A stretch of 64,000 nt of DNA. It comes from Flagellimonas marinaquae (GTDB lineage: Bacteria; Bacteroidota; Bacteroidia; Flavobacteriales; Flavobacteriaceae). The notes under the pieces are model-generated. The model was not told the origin of the DNA. It searched no databases and was given only the letters and a program-made list of their open reading frames with translations. The translations under genes were made by a program, and so were the position numbers. Location: assembly GCF_003992675.1 (NCBI RefSeq), contig NZ_RZMZ01000005.1, positions 62,001 through 126,000 of the forward strand, given 5' to 3'. Below, one piece after another: positions 9,503 to 19,496 of the stretch (its first letter is position 1; every line of letters begins with the position of its first letter).

Positions 9503-10495
9503 TTAATCTTTATCTAATTTATATTTGGAAAGGTCCATACCAAATTGTAGGCCTTTGTTGATGACCAATTCTTCCAATTCGGTCAGTGATTTTTTACCGA
9601 AGTTTCTGAATTTCATCAAATCGTTTTTGTTGAAGGAAACCAAATCTCCCAAAGTATCCACTTCGGCGGCTTTCAAACAGTTCAATGCCCTTACGGACAA
9701 ATCCATATCGACCAATTTGGTCTTCAACAATTGACGCATGTGCAATGATTCCTCATCGTAAGTCTCTGTCTGGGCAATTTCATCAGCCTCGAGGGTGATA
9801 CGCTCATCGGAGAACAACATAAAGTGGTGAATCAAAACTTTGGCGGCCTCAGTCAAGGCATCCTTTGGATGAATGGAACCATCGGTGATGATTTCGAAGA
9901 CCAACTTTTCGTAATCGGTCTTTTGTTCCACCCTGTAGTTTTCGATGCTATACTTTACGTTCTTTACGGGAGTGTAAACAGAATCTACCGCAATGCTGCC
10001 CAAAGGTGCATTGGATTTTTTGTTTTCCTCTGCTGGAACATAACCACGGCCTTTTTCGATAACGATTTCCATGTTGATGCTCACTTTGGGGTCCATGTTG
10101 CAGATAACTAAATCTGGGTTCAACACTTGGTATCCCGAAATGAACTTTTGGAAATCTCCGGCAGTCATTTGTTCTTTACCGCTGACGGAAATTGATACAG
10201 TCTCGCTCTCAACATCATCAATTTGTCTTTTGAACCTTACTTGTTTCAGGTTCAAAATGATTTCTGTAACGTCTTCTACAACGCCAGAGATCACAGAAAA
10301 TTCATGTTCAACTCCATCTATGCGCACAGAAGTGATGGCAAAACCTTCCAAGGAGGAAAGCAAAACCCTTCTCAGCGCATTCCCAACTGTTAATCCATAA
10401 CCAGGTTCCAAAGGGCGGAATTCAAATTTCCCTTCGAAATCTGTTGAATCGATCATTATAACTTTATCGGGCTTCTGAAAATTAAGTAATGCCAT
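9503..10495 (-). CDS. rpoA: RNA polymerase subunit alpha
   Basis: The 330-residue subunit nucleates RNA polymerase assembly. The N-terminal dimerisation domain spans about 1-235 ([25 protein letters not shown]) and the DNA/activator-binding C-terminal domain about 255-325 ([41 protein letters not shown]) after a short acidic linker. It sits 21 bases after rpsD, in the usual alpha-operon order rpsM-rpsK-rpsD-rpoA-rplQ. Confidence 0.98.
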   Translation of the reverse strand: MALLNFQKPDKVIMIDSTDFEGKFEFRPLEPGYGLTVGNALRRVLLSSLEGFAITSVRIDGVEHEFSVISGVVEDVTEIILNLKQVRFKRQIDDVESETVSISVSGKEQMTAGDFQKFISGYQVLNPDLVICNMDPKVSINMEIVIEKGRGYVPAEENKKSNAPLGSIAVDSVYTPVKNVKYSIENYRVEQKTDYEKLVFEIITDGSIHPKDALTEAAKVLIHHFMLFSDERITLEADEIAQTETYDEESLHMRQLLKTKLVDMDLSVRALNCLKAAEVDTLGDLVSFNKNDLMKFRNFGKKSLTELEELVINKGLQFGMDLSKYKLDKD

Positions 10496-10516
10496 AATTG
10501 GATTAATGTTGAATTC

Positions 10517-11122
10517 TTATTTAGAATATAATTCGACGATCAGTTGCTCCTTGATGTTCTCAGGGATCTGAAGTCTTTCTGGAACGGCAACAAAAGTACC
10601 TTCTTTCTTTTCAGAGTTCCATGTAATCCATTCGTAAACACTGCTGTTATTAGCTAAAGAATCTACAATGGCTTGTACGGATTTTGATTTTTCCCTTACA
10701 CCAACAACATCGCCGGCCCTAAGTGTGTAGGAAGGAATGTTCACTACCTCTCCGTTTACGGTAATGTGACGGTGCGATACCAATTGGCGCGCTCCTCTTC
10801 TGGATGGGGAAATTCCCATTCTAAATACCACGTTGTCCAGACGGGACTCGCACAATTGAAGCAAAACCTCACCGGTTACACCTTCTTTTCTCTTTGCCTC
10901 TGCGAAAAGGTTACGGAACTGCTTTTCCAAAATACCATAAGTGTATTTTGCTTTCTGCTTTTCCATCAACTGGATTGCATATTCCGATTTTTTACCACGA
11001 CGTCTGTTGTTACCGTGTTGTCCTGGAGGGTAATTTTTCTTTTCGAATGACTTATCGTCTCCGAAAATCGCTTCTCCAAATTTTCTAGCGATTTTTGTTT
11101 TTGGTCCTGTGTATCTTGCCAT
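10517..11122 (-). CDS. rpsD: 30S ribosomal protein uS4
   Basis: A primary 16S rRNA-binding protein of 201 residues. It carries the N-terminal uS4 region ([23 protein letters not shown]) without the zinc cysteines of the C+ form, then the S4 RNA-binding domain near 92-155 ([30 protein letters not shown]). In E. coli S4 represses its own operon; here the 108-base spacer upstream holds two hairpins that could serve the same purpose. Confidence 0.97.
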   Translation of the reverse strand: MARYTGPKTKIARKFGEAIFGDDKSFEKKNYPPGQHGNNRRRGKKSEYAIQLMEKQKAKYTYGILEKQFRNLFAEAKRKEGVTGEVLLQLCESRLDNVVFRMGISPSRRGARQLVSHRHITVNGEVVNIPSYTLRAGDVVGVREKSKSVQAIVDSLANNSSVYEWITWNSEKKEGTFVAVPERLQIPENIKEQLIVELYSK

Positions 11123-11230
11123 CTTCTGTTAATTTGAACGTGCGATTATGAATTAAGGCTTATCCTTCGATAATCTAACTGCACCTTCGGGTGAAGACCC
11201 TTTTGGGGCCATTAAAACTATTTGTAATAA
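11123..11230 (-). promoter_or_regulatory. Structured spacer upstream of rpsD
   Basis: This 108-base spacer is much longer than most in the cluster (1-21 bases). It holds TTATC (11160-11164) pairing with GATAA (11169-11173), and CACC (11182-11185) pairing with GGTG (11190-11193) around a 4-base loop, followed by a CCC/GGGG pair near 11198-11208. It could be an autoregulatory leader bound by S4. This is inference; no match to a known leader family could be tested. Confidence 0.3.
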
Positions 11231-11623
11231 TTAAACTCTTCTTCGTTTAGGTGGTCTACAACCGTTGTGTGGAAGTGGAGTCACGTCGATGATCTCGGTA
11301 ACCTCGATTCCTGAGTTGTGGATGGAACGGATAGCGGATTCTCTACCGTTACCTGGTCCTTTTACGTACACCTTTACTTTTCTCAGTCCAGCTTCGTGAG
11401 CAACTTTGGAACAGTCCTCTGCGGCTACCTGAGCTGCGTAAGGAGTATTCTTTTTAGAGCCTCGGAATCCCATTTTTCCAGCGGAAGACCATGAAATTAC
11501 ATCACCTTTCTTATTGGTAAGGGAAATAATGATGTTATTGAAAGATGCAACTACGTGCGCCTCTCCCGTAGCATCTACTACTACTTTGCGCTTTTTGGTT
11601 GTAGTTTTACTTGCTTTTGCCAT
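11231..11623 (-). CDS. rpsK: 30S ribosomal protein uS11
   Basis: A 130-residue platform protein of the 30S subunit that helps form the mRNA exit path. It has the Lys/Thr-rich N-terminus, [20 protein letters not shown], the [15 protein letters not shown] stretch, and the conserved end [18 protein letters not shown]. It lies between rpsM and rpsD with spacers of 101 and 108 bases, the two longest in the alpha part of the cluster. Confidence 0.98.
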   Translation of the reverse strand: MAKASKTTTKKRKVVVDATGEAHVVASFNNIIISLTNKKGDVISWSSAGKMGFRGSKKNTPYAAQVAAEDCSKVAHEAGLRKVKVYVKGPGNGRESAIRSIHNSGIEVTEIIDVTPLPHNGCRPPKRRRV

Positions 11624-11724
11624 ATTTTTTAGTTTCTAGTGTTAGCTCTTAGTTATTGGAATCCTAGACTTTTACATTTCAAACAGATTCTTCTAACGTC
11701 TAAATACTAATGACTATGTTCTTA

Positions 11725-12099
11725 TTATTTAGTTGCTTTTTTCTTGTTGGCAACTGTTTTTCTTTTTCCTTTTCTGGTCCTAGAGTTATTCTTGGTACGC
11801 TGACCTCTTAACGGCAATCCAGATCTGTGGCGAATTCCACGGTAACAACCAATATCCATCAATCGCTTGATGTTCATAGAGGTTTCTGAGCGAAGCTCTC
11901 CTTCAATTGTGTAAGCCCCTACAGCTTCCCTGATCTTTCCGATTTCATCATCGGTCCAGTCAGAAACCTTGGTGTCTTCGCTTACTTGGGCTGCTGCCAA
12001 AATTTCTTGCGCTCTGCTTTTTCCTATTCCGAAGATGTAGGTCAGCGCAATAACGCCACGCTTTTGTTTAGGTATATCTACCCCTGCAATTCTTGCCAT
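11725..12099 (-). CDS. rpsM: 30S ribosomal protein uS13
   Basis: A 124-residue head protein that contacts the P-site tRNA and the A-site finger of 23S rRNA. Recognised by [26 protein letters not shown], the helix-hairpin-helix-like region, and the conserved C-terminus [18 protein letters not shown] with a basic tail. The stop is 2 bases from nothing else on this side: rpmJ ends only 2 bases upstream, so the two are translated from one message. Confidence 0.98.
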   Translation of the reverse strand: MARIAGVDIPKQKRGVIALTYIFGIGKSRAQEILAAAQVSEDTKVSDWTDDEIGKIREAVGAYTIEGELRSETSMNIKRLMDIGCYRGIRHRSGLPLRGQRTKNNSRTRKGKRKTVANKKKATK

Positions 12100-12101
12100 A
12101 A

Positions 12102-12218
12102 TTACCCTTGTCTTTGTTTAAATCTAGGATTCTTTTTGTTGATTACATACAATCTGCCCTTTCTGCGAACAATCTTGCAGTCGGCACTTCTCTTCTTTAT
12201 TGATGCTCTTACTTTCAT
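12102..12218 (-). CDS. rpmJ: 50S ribosomal protein bL36 (zinc-free form)
   Basis: A 38-residue gene read directly from the minus strand: it begins [19 protein letters not shown] and ends NPRFKQRQG. The family zinc ribbon uses three Cys and one His; here only C14 remains (S11, N27 and F33 replace the others), so this is the C-minus form that does not bind zinc. It sits between infA (4 bases) and rpsM (2 bases), its usual place. Such forms let ribosomes be made when zinc is scarce. Confidence 0.95.
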   Translation of the reverse strand: MKVRASIKKRSADCKIVRRKGRLYVINKKNPRFKQRQG

Positions 12219-12222
12219 GTAA

Positions 12223-12438
12223 CTAGTATCTATACGTAATTCTTGCTTTTGTTAAATCGTATGGACTCATTTCCAACTTCACTTTGTCTCCCGGAAGCAA
12301 CTTAATATAGTGCATTCTCATTTTTCCGGAGATATGTGCCGTTACCACGTGTCCGTTTTCCAATTCTACCCTGAACATTGCATTGGACAATGCTTCAATA
12401 ATAGTCCCGTCTTGTTCTATTGCTGGCTGCTTTGCCAT
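12223..12438 (-). CDS. infA: Translation initiation factor IF-1
   Basis: A 71-residue OB-fold protein that binds the 30S A site during initiation. Typical stretches are [35 protein letters not shown] and the end LSPYDL-like [15 protein letters not shown]. It lies 3 bases after secY and 4 before rpmJ; there is no adk or map gene between secY and infA, as expected in Bacteroidota, where adk is fused to hpt elsewhere (here at 51651-52757). Confidence 0.98.
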   Translation of the reverse strand: MAKQPAIEQDGTIIEALSNAMFRVELENGHVVTAHISGKMRMHYIKLLPGDKVKLEMSPYDLTKARITYRY

Positions 12439-12441
12439 AAA

Positions 12442-13785
12442 TTATGCTACTTTTCTGTTCTTTCCGGTTTTCATCAATCCGTCATAATGCCTGTTCAACA
12501 AATACGAATTAACTTGCTGTACTGTATCTATAGCTACACCGACCATAATCAACAGTGATGTACCTCCATAAAACAATGCCCATCCGGCCTGTACGTCCAT
12601 CAGTTTCACCACAACGGCCGGTAATACGGCCAACATTGCCAAAAATACGGACCCTGGCAAAGTGATGAGCGACATAATTTTATCCAAATAGTTGCCCGTT
12701 TCTTTTCCTGGGCGAATACCTGGAATAAATCCTCCACTTCTTTTCAAATCATCGGCCATCTTATTGGTAGGCACGGTAATCGCGGTATAGAAGTAGGTGA
12801 ATATGATAATCAATACTGCAAAAAGGATGTTGTACGCCAGTCCGAAGATATCGGCAAACTGTACTTCCATCCACTGTCCTGCAGCGGTGTCATTAAATGT
12901 TCTACCGATCAAACTCGGTGCAAACATGATTGCCTGTGCAAAAATGATAGGCATTACTCCAGATGCATTCAACTTTAGTGGAATGTACTGTCGTGCCCCC
13001 ATTACGTTCTTTTCGTATCCGCCAGAGCCTGTTCTTCTAGCGTATTGCACTGGAATCTGTCTTACCGCCATGGTCAAGTACACACTGGCCAAGATAACCA
13101 AGAACCAGATAATGACCTCTATCAACATAAACATGATTCCACCAGTATTGTTGGTCGTTCTTGATACGAACTCCTGCGCAAATGCTTGTGGCAATGTTGC
13201 GATGATACCCACCATAATCAAAAGGGAGATACCGTTTCCGATTCCCTTGTCGGTGATTTTTTCACCCAACCACATGGCAAACACACATCCTGTTACCAAT
13301 ATGATAACTGCTGGAACGATAAAATCCAAACCTTTGCCCAAAACAAATGCGCTATCCGGCACACCAAGGGCACCAAGACCGTACAAATAGGCCGGGGCTT
13401 GAACTATACAGATACCGATAGTCAACCAACGGGTAATCTGATTGATGGTTTTTCTTCCGCTTTCCCCTTCCTTTTGTAGCTTTTGAAGATAAGGAATGGC
13501 AATTCCCATCAACTGTACCACAATAGAGGCGGAGATATAAGGCATAATACCCAAAGCAAATACCGAGGCATTCGCAAAAGCACCCCCTGTAAAAGCATTC
13601 AGAATACCCAAAATACCACTTTCAGTTTGCGTAGATAATTCCGCCAACTGGGCGGTATCAATACCGGGAAGGACTACTTGGGCACCAAAACGGTATACCA
13701 ATAACAACCCCAAGGTTAGGATGATACGTTGTCTCAGCTCATCAATCTTCCAGATATTTGATATGGTCTCAATAAATTTCTTCAT
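12442..13785 (-). CDS. secY: Preprotein translocase subunit SecY
   Basis: The 447-residue core channel of the Sec translocon in the inner membrane. Ten hydrophobic segments are visible, with the plug region after TM1 (ALLVYRFGAQVVLPGID), GIGNGISLLIMVGI, the cytoplasmic loop AVRQIPVQYARR, and IRPGKETGNYLDKIM before TM9. It follows rplO by 11 bases in the spc order and is needed to export the many signal-peptide and lipobox proteins of this window. Confidence 0.98.
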   Translation of the reverse strand: MKKFIETISNIWKIDELRQRIILTLGLLLVYRFGAQVVLPGIDTAQLAELSTQTESGILGILNAFTGGAFANASVFALGIMPYISASIVVQLMGIAIPYLQKLQKEGESGRKTINQITRWLTIGICIVQAPAYLYGLGALGVPDSAFVLGKGLDFIVPAVIILVTGCVFAMWLGEKITDKGIGNGISLLIMVGIIATLPQAFAQEFVSRTTNNTGGIMFMLIEVIIWFLVILASVYLTMAVRQIPVQYARRTGSGGYEKNVMGARQYIPLKLNASGVMPIIFAQAIMFAPSLIGRTFNDTAAGQWMEVQFADIFGLAYNILFAVLIIIFTYFYTAITVPTNKMADDLKRSGGFIPGIRPGKETGNYLDKIMSLITLPGSVFLAMLAVLPAVVVKLMDVQAGWALFYGGTSLLIMVGVAIDTVQQVNSYLLNRHYDGLMKTGKNRKVA

Positions 13786-13796
13786 GCTACAATGTC

Positions 13797-14249
13797 TTAT
13801 AAACTTATTGCCTCACCTCCAGCTGATTCGATGGCAGCTTTAGCGGAAGCAGTAAATTTATGTACGGATACTTTTAGGGAGGCTTTCAATTCGCCATCGC
13901 CCAAAATCTTTACCAAATCGTTTTTGTGGGCCAAACCGTTGTCCATTAGCGTTTGCAAGGTAACCTCGTTTTTCACGGCTCCTTTGTCCACCAATTCTTG
14001 TAGTTTACCCAAATTGACTCCTGTGTACTCTTTTCTGTTCCTGTTATTGAAACCGAACTTGGGTACACGTCTTTGCAATGGCATCTGACCACCTTCGAAA
14101 CCAATCTTTTTGGAATATCCAGATCTAGACTTGGCTCCTTTGTGCCCACGGGTAGCAGTTCCTCCTTTACCGGAACCTTCTCCTCGTCCTACACGTTTTC
14201 CTTCTTTGTGCACAGCGCCATCCGCTGGTTTAAGATTATTCAAATCCAT
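13797..14249 (-). CDS. rplO: 50S ribosomal protein uL15
   Basis: A 150-residue late-assembly 50S protein. The N-terminal extension is glycine/lysine-rich ([21 protein letters not shown]) and threads into rRNA; the C-terminal globular part holds [15 protein letters not shown] sequence ([20 protein letters not shown]) and ends GGEAISL. Placed between rpmD and secY as in most bacteria. Confidence 0.98.
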   Translation of the reverse strand: MDLNNLKPADGAVHKEGKRVGRGEGSGKGGTATRGHKGAKSRSGYSKKIGFEGGQMPLQRRVPKFGFNNRNRKEYTGVNLGKLQELVDKGAVKNEVTLQTLMDNGLAHKNDLVKILGDGELKASLKVSVHKFTASAKAAIESAGGEAISL

Positions 14250-14263
14250 GTGCCTTTATATTT

Positions 14264-14443
14264 TTAAGCTTCCTCTGTGGAAACCAAGTGTTTTACCTTA
14301 TTTACCATTCCAAGGATACTGGGAGTCGCTTCATGCTCAACTACCTGTCCGATTTTTCTCAATCCAAGAGCTTCCAAAGTCCTTTTTTGGTCTTGTGGTT
14401 TTTTGATGCCGCTCTTTACTTGCTTAACTTTTATCTTTGACAT
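14264..14443 (-). CDS. rpmD: 50S ribosomal protein uL30
   Basis: A 59-residue gene found by reading the gap between rplO and rpsE: MSKIKVKQVKSGIKK at the start, RTLEALGLRKIGQ in the middle and HLVSTEEA at the end. The motif T-L-x-x-L-G-L-x-x-I and the strand-helix pattern are those of uL30. Spacers are 14 bases to rplO and 12 to rpsE. Confidence 0.96.
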   Translation of the reverse strand: MSKIKVKQVKSGIKKPQDQKRTLEALGLRKIGQVVEHEATPSILGMVNKVKHLVSTEEA

Positions 14444-14455
14444 AATATCCTCTAT

Positions 14456-14980
14456 TTATCCTTTAAAGACTTTTTCCAAAGAAACTCCTCTCTGTTTTGC
14501 CACGGTATCGGCACTTCGCAATTGCAACAAGGCATCGAAAGTAGCTTTTACCACATTGTGTGGGTTGGAAGATCCTTGGGATTTGGACAATACATCCTGA
14601 ACACCTACGGCTTCCAATACGGCTCTTACGGCTCCACCAGCAATTACCCCGGTACCATGGGATGCAGGCTTAATGTACACTCTTGCACCACCGAACTTAC
14701 CTTTTTGCTCATGTGGCAATGTAGCTTTGTTCAATGGAATGCGGACCAAGTTCTTTTTGGCATCCTCGATTGCTTTGGCGATGGCCGTAGCAACTTCTTT
14801 GGATTTACCCAAACCATGTCCAACAACTCCGTTTTCGTCACCAACTACAACTATTGCTGAAAAACCAAAGGCTCTACCTCCTTTTGTTACCTTGGTAACC
14901 CTTTGTACTCCAACCAAACGGTCTTTCAACTCCAGTCCTCCTGGCTTAACTATCTCTACGTTCTTGTAATTCTGGTACAT
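14456..14980 (-). CDS. rpsE: 30S ribosomal protein uS5
   Basis: A 174-residue protein of the 30S back that helps decoding fidelity and helicase activity at the mRNA entry. The N-terminal double-stranded-RNA-binding domain has [20 protein letters not shown], then [12 protein letters not shown]; the C-terminal domain has [20 protein letters not shown]. Start and length are normal. Confidence 0.98.
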   Translation of the reverse strand: MYQNYKNVEIVKPGGLELKDRLVGVQRVTKVTKGGRAFGFSAIVVVGDENGVVGHGLGKSKEVATAIAKAIEDAKKNLVRIPLNKATLPHEQKGKFGGARVYIKPASHGTGVIAGGAVRAVLEAVGVQDVLSKSQGSSNPHNVVKATFDALLQLRSADTVAKQRGVSLEKVFKG

Positions 14981-14986
14981 AGTTTC

Positions 14987-15340
14987 TTAAAATTTTAGTC
15001 CGGCTTCCCTAGCTCCTTCAGCCAATGATTTTACTCTTCCGTGATATAGGTTTCCTCCCCTATCAAAAGCAACGGCTTCCACACCCAGCTTAAGGGCCTT
15101 TTCAGCTATGGCCTTGCCCACGTTTGTCGCGATTTCGGACTTGCTTCCTTTGGAATCGACATCTTTGTCCCTGGACGAAGCTGCCGCCAAAGTTACACCT
15201 TTATTGTCGTCAATCAACTGGGCGTATATTTCTTTATTGCTTCTGAAAACAGACAACCTTGGTCTTGTTTCAGTTCCGAAGGATACTTTGCGTATTCTTC
15301 TTCGGATGCGTAATTTCCTTTCAGTCTTAGATAATCCCAT
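14987..15340 (-). CDS. rplR: 50S ribosomal protein uL18
   Basis: A 117-residue 5S rRNA-binding protein of the central protuberance. Seen: [40 protein letters not shown], and the conserved end [27 protein letters not shown]. It follows rplF by 11 bases. Confidence 0.98.
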   Translation of the reverse strand: MGLSKTERKLRIRRRIRKVSFGTETRPRLSVFRSNKEIYAQLIDDNKGVTLAAASSRDKDVDSKGSKSEIATNVGKAIAEKALKLGVEAVAFDRGGNLYHGRVKSLAEGAREAGLKF

Positions 15341-15351
15341 AGTCTTAATTA

Positions 15352-15894
15352 TTAAGCTGATTTACCTGCTTTTCTTCTTAATTGCTCACCTACAAACTTC
15401 ACACCTTTTCCTTTGTAAGGCTCTGGCTTACGGAACGATCTGATTTTGGCAGCCACTTGGCCCACCAATTGTTTGTCGTGAGACGTTAATTTAACGATAG
15501 GGTTTTTCCCTTTTTCGGAGATGGTCTCAATTTTCACTTCTGGAGCAATGTCCAAAACAATGTTGTGAGAAAATCCTAGGGCCAAATCCAATTTCTGTCC
15601 TTGGTTGCTGGCTCTGTAACCAACACCTACCAATTCAAGTTCCTTGGTCCAACCATTGGTCACACCTTCTACCATATTATTGATAAGAGCGCGGTATAAA
15701 CCATGCTTTGCTTTGTGATTGTTATCATCGGAAGGTCTCTCCAAAACAACACTTCCGTCCTCGACTTTTACGTCAATTCCTGAAAACTCTTGTGTAAGCT
15801 CTCCCAATTTACCTTTTACAGTAACCAAGGAATCCTTCACCTCTACAGTGACTCCCTCAGGAATTTTAACTGGACTGTTACCTATTCTAGACAT
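15352..15894 (-). CDS. rplF: 50S ribosomal protein uL6
   Basis: A 180-residue protein near the factor-binding site of the 50S subunit, built from two similar domains. N-terminal [15 protein letters not shown] and the second-domain motif [17 protein letters not shown] are diagnostic. It lies between rpsH (19 bases) and rplR (11 bases). Confidence 0.98.
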   Translation of the reverse strand: MSRIGNSPVKIPEGVTVEVKDSLVTVKGKLGELTQEFSGIDVKVEDGSVVLERPSDDNNHKAKHGLYRALINNMVEGVTNGWTKELELVGVGYRASNQGQKLDLALGFSHNIVLDIAPEVKIETISEKGKNPIVKLTSHDKQLVGQVAAKIRSFRKPEPYKGKGVKFVGEQLRRKAGKSA

Positions 15895-15913
15895 TTTTCT
15901 TCTCTTTTCTCAA

Positions 15914-16312
15914 TTAATATACGTAGCACAATACCTCGCCACCTACGTTCTCTTGTTGGGCCTGCTTGCTCGTCATAACTCCGTGGGAAGTGGAAACGAT
16001 GGCGATACCCAATCCGTTCAATACCCTGGGCAAATCGTTAGAGCTTGAATACTTTCGCAGACCGGGCTTACTTACCCTCTGCAATTTTTTAATGATAGGC
16101 TCCTTGGTAAACTTATCGTACTTCAAAGCAATTTTGATATTGCCCTGTACTTCGTTCTCCTCGAACTTGTAGCTCAAAATATAGCCTTGATCGAACAATA
16201 TTTTGGTAATCTGTCTCTTAAGATTGGAACCTGGGATATTTACAACCCTATGACCTGCCTTGTTGGCATTTCTCAATCTGGTCAAATAATCTGAAATTGG
16301 ATCTGTAAGCAT
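15914..16312 (-). CDS. rpsH: 30S ribosomal protein uS8
   Basis: A 132-residue central-domain 16S rRNA-binding protein. Recognised by the start MLTDPISDYLTRLRNANKAGH and the C-terminal STSHGVMTSKQAQQENVGGEVLCYVY. In E. coli S8 represses the spc operon by binding mRNA near rplE; no comparable leader is evident here because rplE and rplX are only 2 bases apart. Confidence 0.98.
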   Translation of the reverse strand: MLTDPISDYLTRLRNANKAGHRVVNIPGSNLKRQITKILFDQGYILSYKFEENEVQGNIKIALKYDKFTKEPIIKKLQRVSKPGLRKYSSSNDLPRVLNGLGIAIVSTSHGVMTSKQAQQENVGGEVLCYVY

Positions 16313-16330
16313 TTCTTTTCTTTATCTAAA

Positions 16331-16600
16331 TTACCAACTTGCCTTCTTAACACCGGGAATAAGACCTTTGTTGGCCATTTCCCTGAACATTACCCTGGAT
16401 ATACCAAAAGTTCTCATGTATCCACGAGGTCTACCGGTGAGCTTGCAACGGTTCCTCATGCGCACAGGAGAAGCATTCTTTGGCAACTTTTGCAAAGCCT
16501 CATAATCTCCCGCTTCCTTTAGCGCCTTTCTTTTCTCGGCGTATTTTTCTACCATTTTAGCCCTTTTCCTTTCGCGGGCTTTCATTGATTCCTTGGCCAT
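16331..16600 (-). CDS. rpsN: 30S ribosomal protein uS14 (zinc-free form)
   Basis: An 89-residue head protein that assembles late. It is the longer C-minus type: the CxxC pairs of the zinc form are absent and only one cysteine (C52, in [12 protein letters not shown]) remains. The conserved end is [18 protein letters not shown]. It is 1 base from rplE. Together with the C-minus bL36 it shows a ribosome with little dependence on zinc. Confidence 0.97.
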   Translation of the reverse strand: MAKESMKARERKRAKMVEKYAEKRKALKEAGDYEALQKLPKNASPVRMRNRCKLTGRPRGYMRTFGISRVMFREMANKGLIPGVKKASW

Positions 16601-16601
16601 A

Positions 16602-17153
16602 CTAGTTCTTTTTAAAGGGTATTCCCAGTTCGGTTAACAATGATTTTGCTTCTTTATCAGTTTCAGCGGAAGTCACAAACGTGATATCCATTCCGTTGAT
16701 CCTGTTGATTCTGTCGATATTGATCTCAGGGAAGATGATTTGTTCGGTAACCCCTAAGTTGTAGTTACCTCTACCATCAAAACCAGTGGCTTTCACTCCG
16801 GAGAAATCACGTACCCTTGGAAGGGCAGTTGTGATCAATCTATCCAAAAATTCGTACATACGCTCTCCCCTAAGGGTTACTTTTGCACCAATTGGCATTC
16901 CTTTTCTCAATTTGAACGTGGCGACGTCTTTTTTGGAAAGGGTAGCTACCGCTTTCTGACCTGTAATGTTGGTCAACTCGTCTACGGCATGGTCGATAAG
17001 TTTTTTATCGGACACAGCTGCACCGACACCTCGGCTTACCACTATCTTTTCCAACTTAGGAACCTGCATTACGTTTTTGTAACCAAATTCTTCGGTCAGC
17101 GCCTTTATCACACGCTCTTTGTATTCTTGCTTTAATCTTGGAATGTAACTCAT
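16602..17153 (-). CDS. rplE: 50S ribosomal protein uL5
   Basis: A 183-residue 5S rRNA-binding protein that bridges to the 30S head. It has [17 protein letters not shown], the [20 protein letters not shown] region, [16 protein letters not shown] and RVRDFSGV. Only 2 bases separate it from rplX and 1 from rpsN, so translation of the three is probably coupled. Confidence 0.98.
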   Translation of the reverse strand: MSYIPRLKQEYKERVIKALTEEFGYKNVMQVPKLEKIVVSRGVGAAVSDKKLIDHAVDELTNITGQKAVATLSKKDVATFKLRKGMPIGAKVTLRGERMYEFLDRLITTALPRVRDFSGVKATGFDGRGNYNLGVTEQIIFPEINIDRINRINGMDITFVTSAETDKEAKSLLTELGIPFKKN

Positions 17154-17155
17154 GA

Positions 17156-17467
17156 CTAAATTACTTCATTGGATTTTTTGGAAACACGTACTTTCTTTCC
17201 GTCCCTTACTTCGTACCCAACGCGAGTAACCTCACCGGATTTTGGGTCGATCAAGGAAAGGTTGGAAATGTGCATCGGAGCTTCCTTTTTTGTTATGCCT
17301 CCTTGAGGATTGTTCGCACTTGGCTTTTCGTGTTTGGACACCTCGTTGACGCCTTCCACGATAGCTTTGTTCTTTTCACGGTCTACACGAAGTACTTTAC
17401 CTTCGCTGCCCTTGTGGTCTCCCGCAATGACTCTTACCGTATCCCCTGTTTTTATTTTCAACTTCAT
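17156..17467 (-). CDS. rplX: 50S ribosomal protein uL24
   Basis: A 103-residue assembly initiator near the exit tunnel with a KOW motif at the start ([25 protein letters not shown]). The open frame runs on upstream for 15 residues into the end of rplN, but that stretch is unlike the family, so the ATG at 17467 is used. That leaves a 16-base spacer to rplN. Confidence 0.97.
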   Translation of the reverse strand: MKLKIKTGDTVRVIAGDHKGSEGKVLRVDREKNKAIVEGVNEVSKHEKPSANNPQGGITKKEAPMHISNLSLIDPKSGEVTRVGYEVRDGKKVRVSKKSNEVI

Positions 17468-17483
17468 CTTTCTGATATTTCTG

Positions 17484-17852
17484 TTATAGCACTTCAGGCG
17501 CCAATGAAACAATCTTCATGAATTGTCTGTCCCTCAACTCTCTCGCAACAGGTCCAAACACACGGGTTCCTCTCATCTCCCCGGTTGGGTTCAACAACAC
17601 GCATGCGTTATCGTCGAAACGGATGTAAGAACCGTCAGGTCTTCTTACTTCTTTCTTGGTCCTTACAACAACCGCCGTAGAAACAGAACCTTTCTTTACA
17701 GTACCGTTCGGAGTAGCTTCTTTCACGGTAACAACGATTTTGTCACCAACGGAAGCATATCTTCTTTTTGTTCCTCCTAGTACGCGGATGGTCAAAACTT
17801 CTTTTGCACCGGTATTGTCCGCAACCCTTAATCTTGATTCTTGCTGTACCAT
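17484..17852 (-). CDS. rplN: 50S ribosomal protein uL14
   Basis: A 122-residue protein at the subunit interface, bridging to h14 of 16S rRNA. Start [20 protein letters not shown] and the motifs [26 protein letters not shown] and [14 protein letters not shown] are all standard. It starts 2 bases after rpsQ ends. Confidence 0.98.
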   Translation of the reverse strand: MVQQESRLRVADNTGAKEVLTIRVLGGTKRRYASVGDKIVVTVKEATPNGTVKKGSVSTAVVVRTKKEVRRPDGSYIRFDDNACVLLNPTGEMRGTRVFGPVARELRDRQFMKIVSLAPEVL

Positions 17853-17854
17853 AA

Positions 17855-18112
17855 TTATTTAGCTCTTTCTAGGATTTCTACCAACCTCCAGCATTTTGTT
17901 TTGCTCAATGGTCGTGTTTCCATTATTTTGACGGTATCACCTTCGTTGCAATCGTTCTTTTCGTCGTGCGCAACATATTTTTTGGTTTTCAAAACGAACT
18001 TCCCGTACATAGGGTGCTTCATTCGCTTTACCTCAGAAACCACTATCGATTTCTCCATTTTGTTGCTGGTAACAACGCCTATTCTTTCTTTTCTTAAATT
18101 TCTGTTTTCCAT
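17855..18112 (-). CDS. rpsQ: 30S ribosomal protein uS17
   Basis: An 85-residue OB-fold 16S rRNA-binding protein. Seen: [39 protein letters not shown] and the S17 signature [19 protein letters not shown]. Thirteen bases separate it from rpmC. Confidence 0.98.
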   Translation of the reverse strand: MENRNLRKERIGVVTSNKMEKSIVVSEVKRMKHPMYGKFVLKTKKYVAHDEKNDCNEGDTVKIMETRPLSKTKCWRLVEILERAK

Positions 18113-18125
18113 AAGGCAGAACCGA

Positions 18126-18317
18126 TTATTGTAATTCCCTTTTAGTTAATTCAGTTGCAAGTCTTGCTACCGTCCTTCTAGTCTTTCTGATCTGTAATGG
18201 ATTTTCCAAAGGTGTAACAGCGTGGGCCATCTTAAGATCGGCATGTTGTTTTTTGAACTCTGCCAATCGCTCCTTTAGCTCTTCAATTGAAAGTTCTTTT
18301 ATTTCTGATTGTCTCAT
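18126..18317 (-). CDS. rpmC: 50S ribosomal protein uL29
   Basis: A 63-residue helical-hairpin protein at the tunnel exit and chaperone-docking site. Core motif [21 protein letters not shown]. An in-frame ATG lies 4 codons upstream (MRRK), but [10 protein letters not shown] matches the family start, so 18317 is preferred; the longer start cannot be excluded. Confidence 0.95.
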   Translation of the reverse strand: MRQSEIKELSIEELKERLAEFKKQHADLKMAHAVTPLENPLQIRKTRRTVARLATELTKRELQ

Positions 18318-18336
18318 CTTTCTTCTCAATTAAAAA

Positions 18337-18756
18337 TTAGGCGGAATAATCCCTTGCTACAACAAACTTGGTCTTCACCGGTAGTTTTTGTGCCGCAAGC
18401 CTCAAGGCTTCCTGGGCAACGTCCATGGGTACACCGGCAATTTCGAACATGATTCGACCTGGTTTTACAACGGCTACCCAATATTCCGGAGCACCTTTAC
18501 CTTTACCCATACGAACCTCTAGAGGTTTTTTGGTGATGGGCTTGTCCGGGAATATTTTGATCCACAATTGACCTTGTCTCTTCATGTATCTTGTCGCAGC
18601 GATACGTGCAGCCTCGATTTGACGGGAAGTAATGAAGTGCGAATCCAAGGACTTGATACCGAACATTCCGTTGGAAAGTTGGTGGCCTCTTTGGGAAATC
18701 CCCTTCATACGCCCTTTCTGGGCCTTACGAAATTTTGTTCTTTTTGGCTGTAACAT
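18337..18756 (-). CDS. rplP: 50S ribosomal protein uL16
   Basis: A 139-residue protein that helps position the A-site tRNA. Motifs: [19 protein letters not shown], the stretch [16 protein letters not shown], and [18 protein letters not shown]. The site usually hydroxylated in other bacteria ([18 protein letters not shown] region) is conserved in context. Located between rpsC and rpmC. Confidence 0.98.
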   Translation of the reverse strand: MLQPKRTKFRKAQKGRMKGISQRGHQLSNGMFGIKSLDSHFITSRQIEAARIAATRYMKRQGQLWIKIFPDKPITKKPLEVRMGKGKGAPEYWVAVVKPGRIMFEIAGVPMDVAQEALRLAAQKLPVKTKFVVARDYSA

Positions 18757-18776
18757 CTTACCTTACTTTATCTTAA

Positions 18777-19487
18777 TTACTTTCTACGACGAGGCTTCTT
18801 GTTCTCCTTGCCGCCTTTTCCTTGACTCTTGCTCAATCCTACCAATGGGGAAAGTTCTCTTTTTCCATAAACCTCTCCTTTCATGATCCACACCTTAACA
18901 CCTAATCTTCCGTAGGTAGTGTGAGCCTCGTGCAATGCATAATCTACATCGGCACGGAAAGTGGACAATGGAATCCTTCCTTCTTTGTAAGATTCGGAAC
19001 GAGCCATTTCAGCACCGTTCAAACGTCCGGAAATCTGAATCTTGATACCTTCTGCATTCATACGCATTGCAGCTGCAATCGCCATTTTGATGGCCCTTCT
19101 GTATGAAATCCTGCTCTCAATCTGTCTTGCCACACTGGCAGCGACCAAATTGGCATCAAGCTCAGGTCTCTTGATTTCATGAATATTGATCTGGACCTCT
19201 TTGTTGGTGATTTTCTTAAGCTCTTCCTTAAGTTTATCAACCTCTTGTCCTCCTTTACCGATAATGATACCAGGCCTTGCGGTGGTTATGGTAATGGTAA
19301 TCAACTTCAATGTTCTCTCTATAATCACTCTGGACACACTGGCTTTGGCCAAACGTGCATACAGGTATTTTCTGATCTTATCGTCTTCAGCCAGTTTATC
19401 GCCGTAATCATTTCCTCCGTACCAGTTGGATTCCCATCCCCTGATAATTCCTAAGCGATTTCCTATTGGATTGGTCTTCTGTCCCAT
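18777..19487 (-). CDS. rpsC: 30S ribosomal protein uS3
   Basis: A 236-residue protein at the mRNA entry channel. The N-terminal KH domain carries [19 protein letters not shown] (about 77-95), with the GxxG loop GKGG; the C-terminal domain has [31 protein letters not shown] short basic tail ends KKPRRRK. It follows rplV by 9 bases. Confidence 0.98.
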   Translation of the reverse strand: MGQKTNPIGNRLGIIRGWESNWYGGNDYGDKLAEDDKIRKYLYARLAKASVSRVIIERTLKLITITITTARPGIIIGKGGQEVDKLKEELKKITNKEVQINIHEIKRPELDANLVAASVARQIESRISYRRAIKMAIAAAMRMNAEGIKIQISGRLNGAEMARSESYKEGRIPLSTFRADVDYALHEAHTTYGRLGVKVWIMKGEVYGKRELSPLVGLSKSQGKGGKENKKPRRRK

Positions 19488-19496
19488 ATTATTCTT

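Noticed and set aside
12797..13390. Plus-strand ORF of 197 codons
   Set aside because: It is antisense to secY; its hydrophobic character simply mirrors the membrane protein on the other strand.
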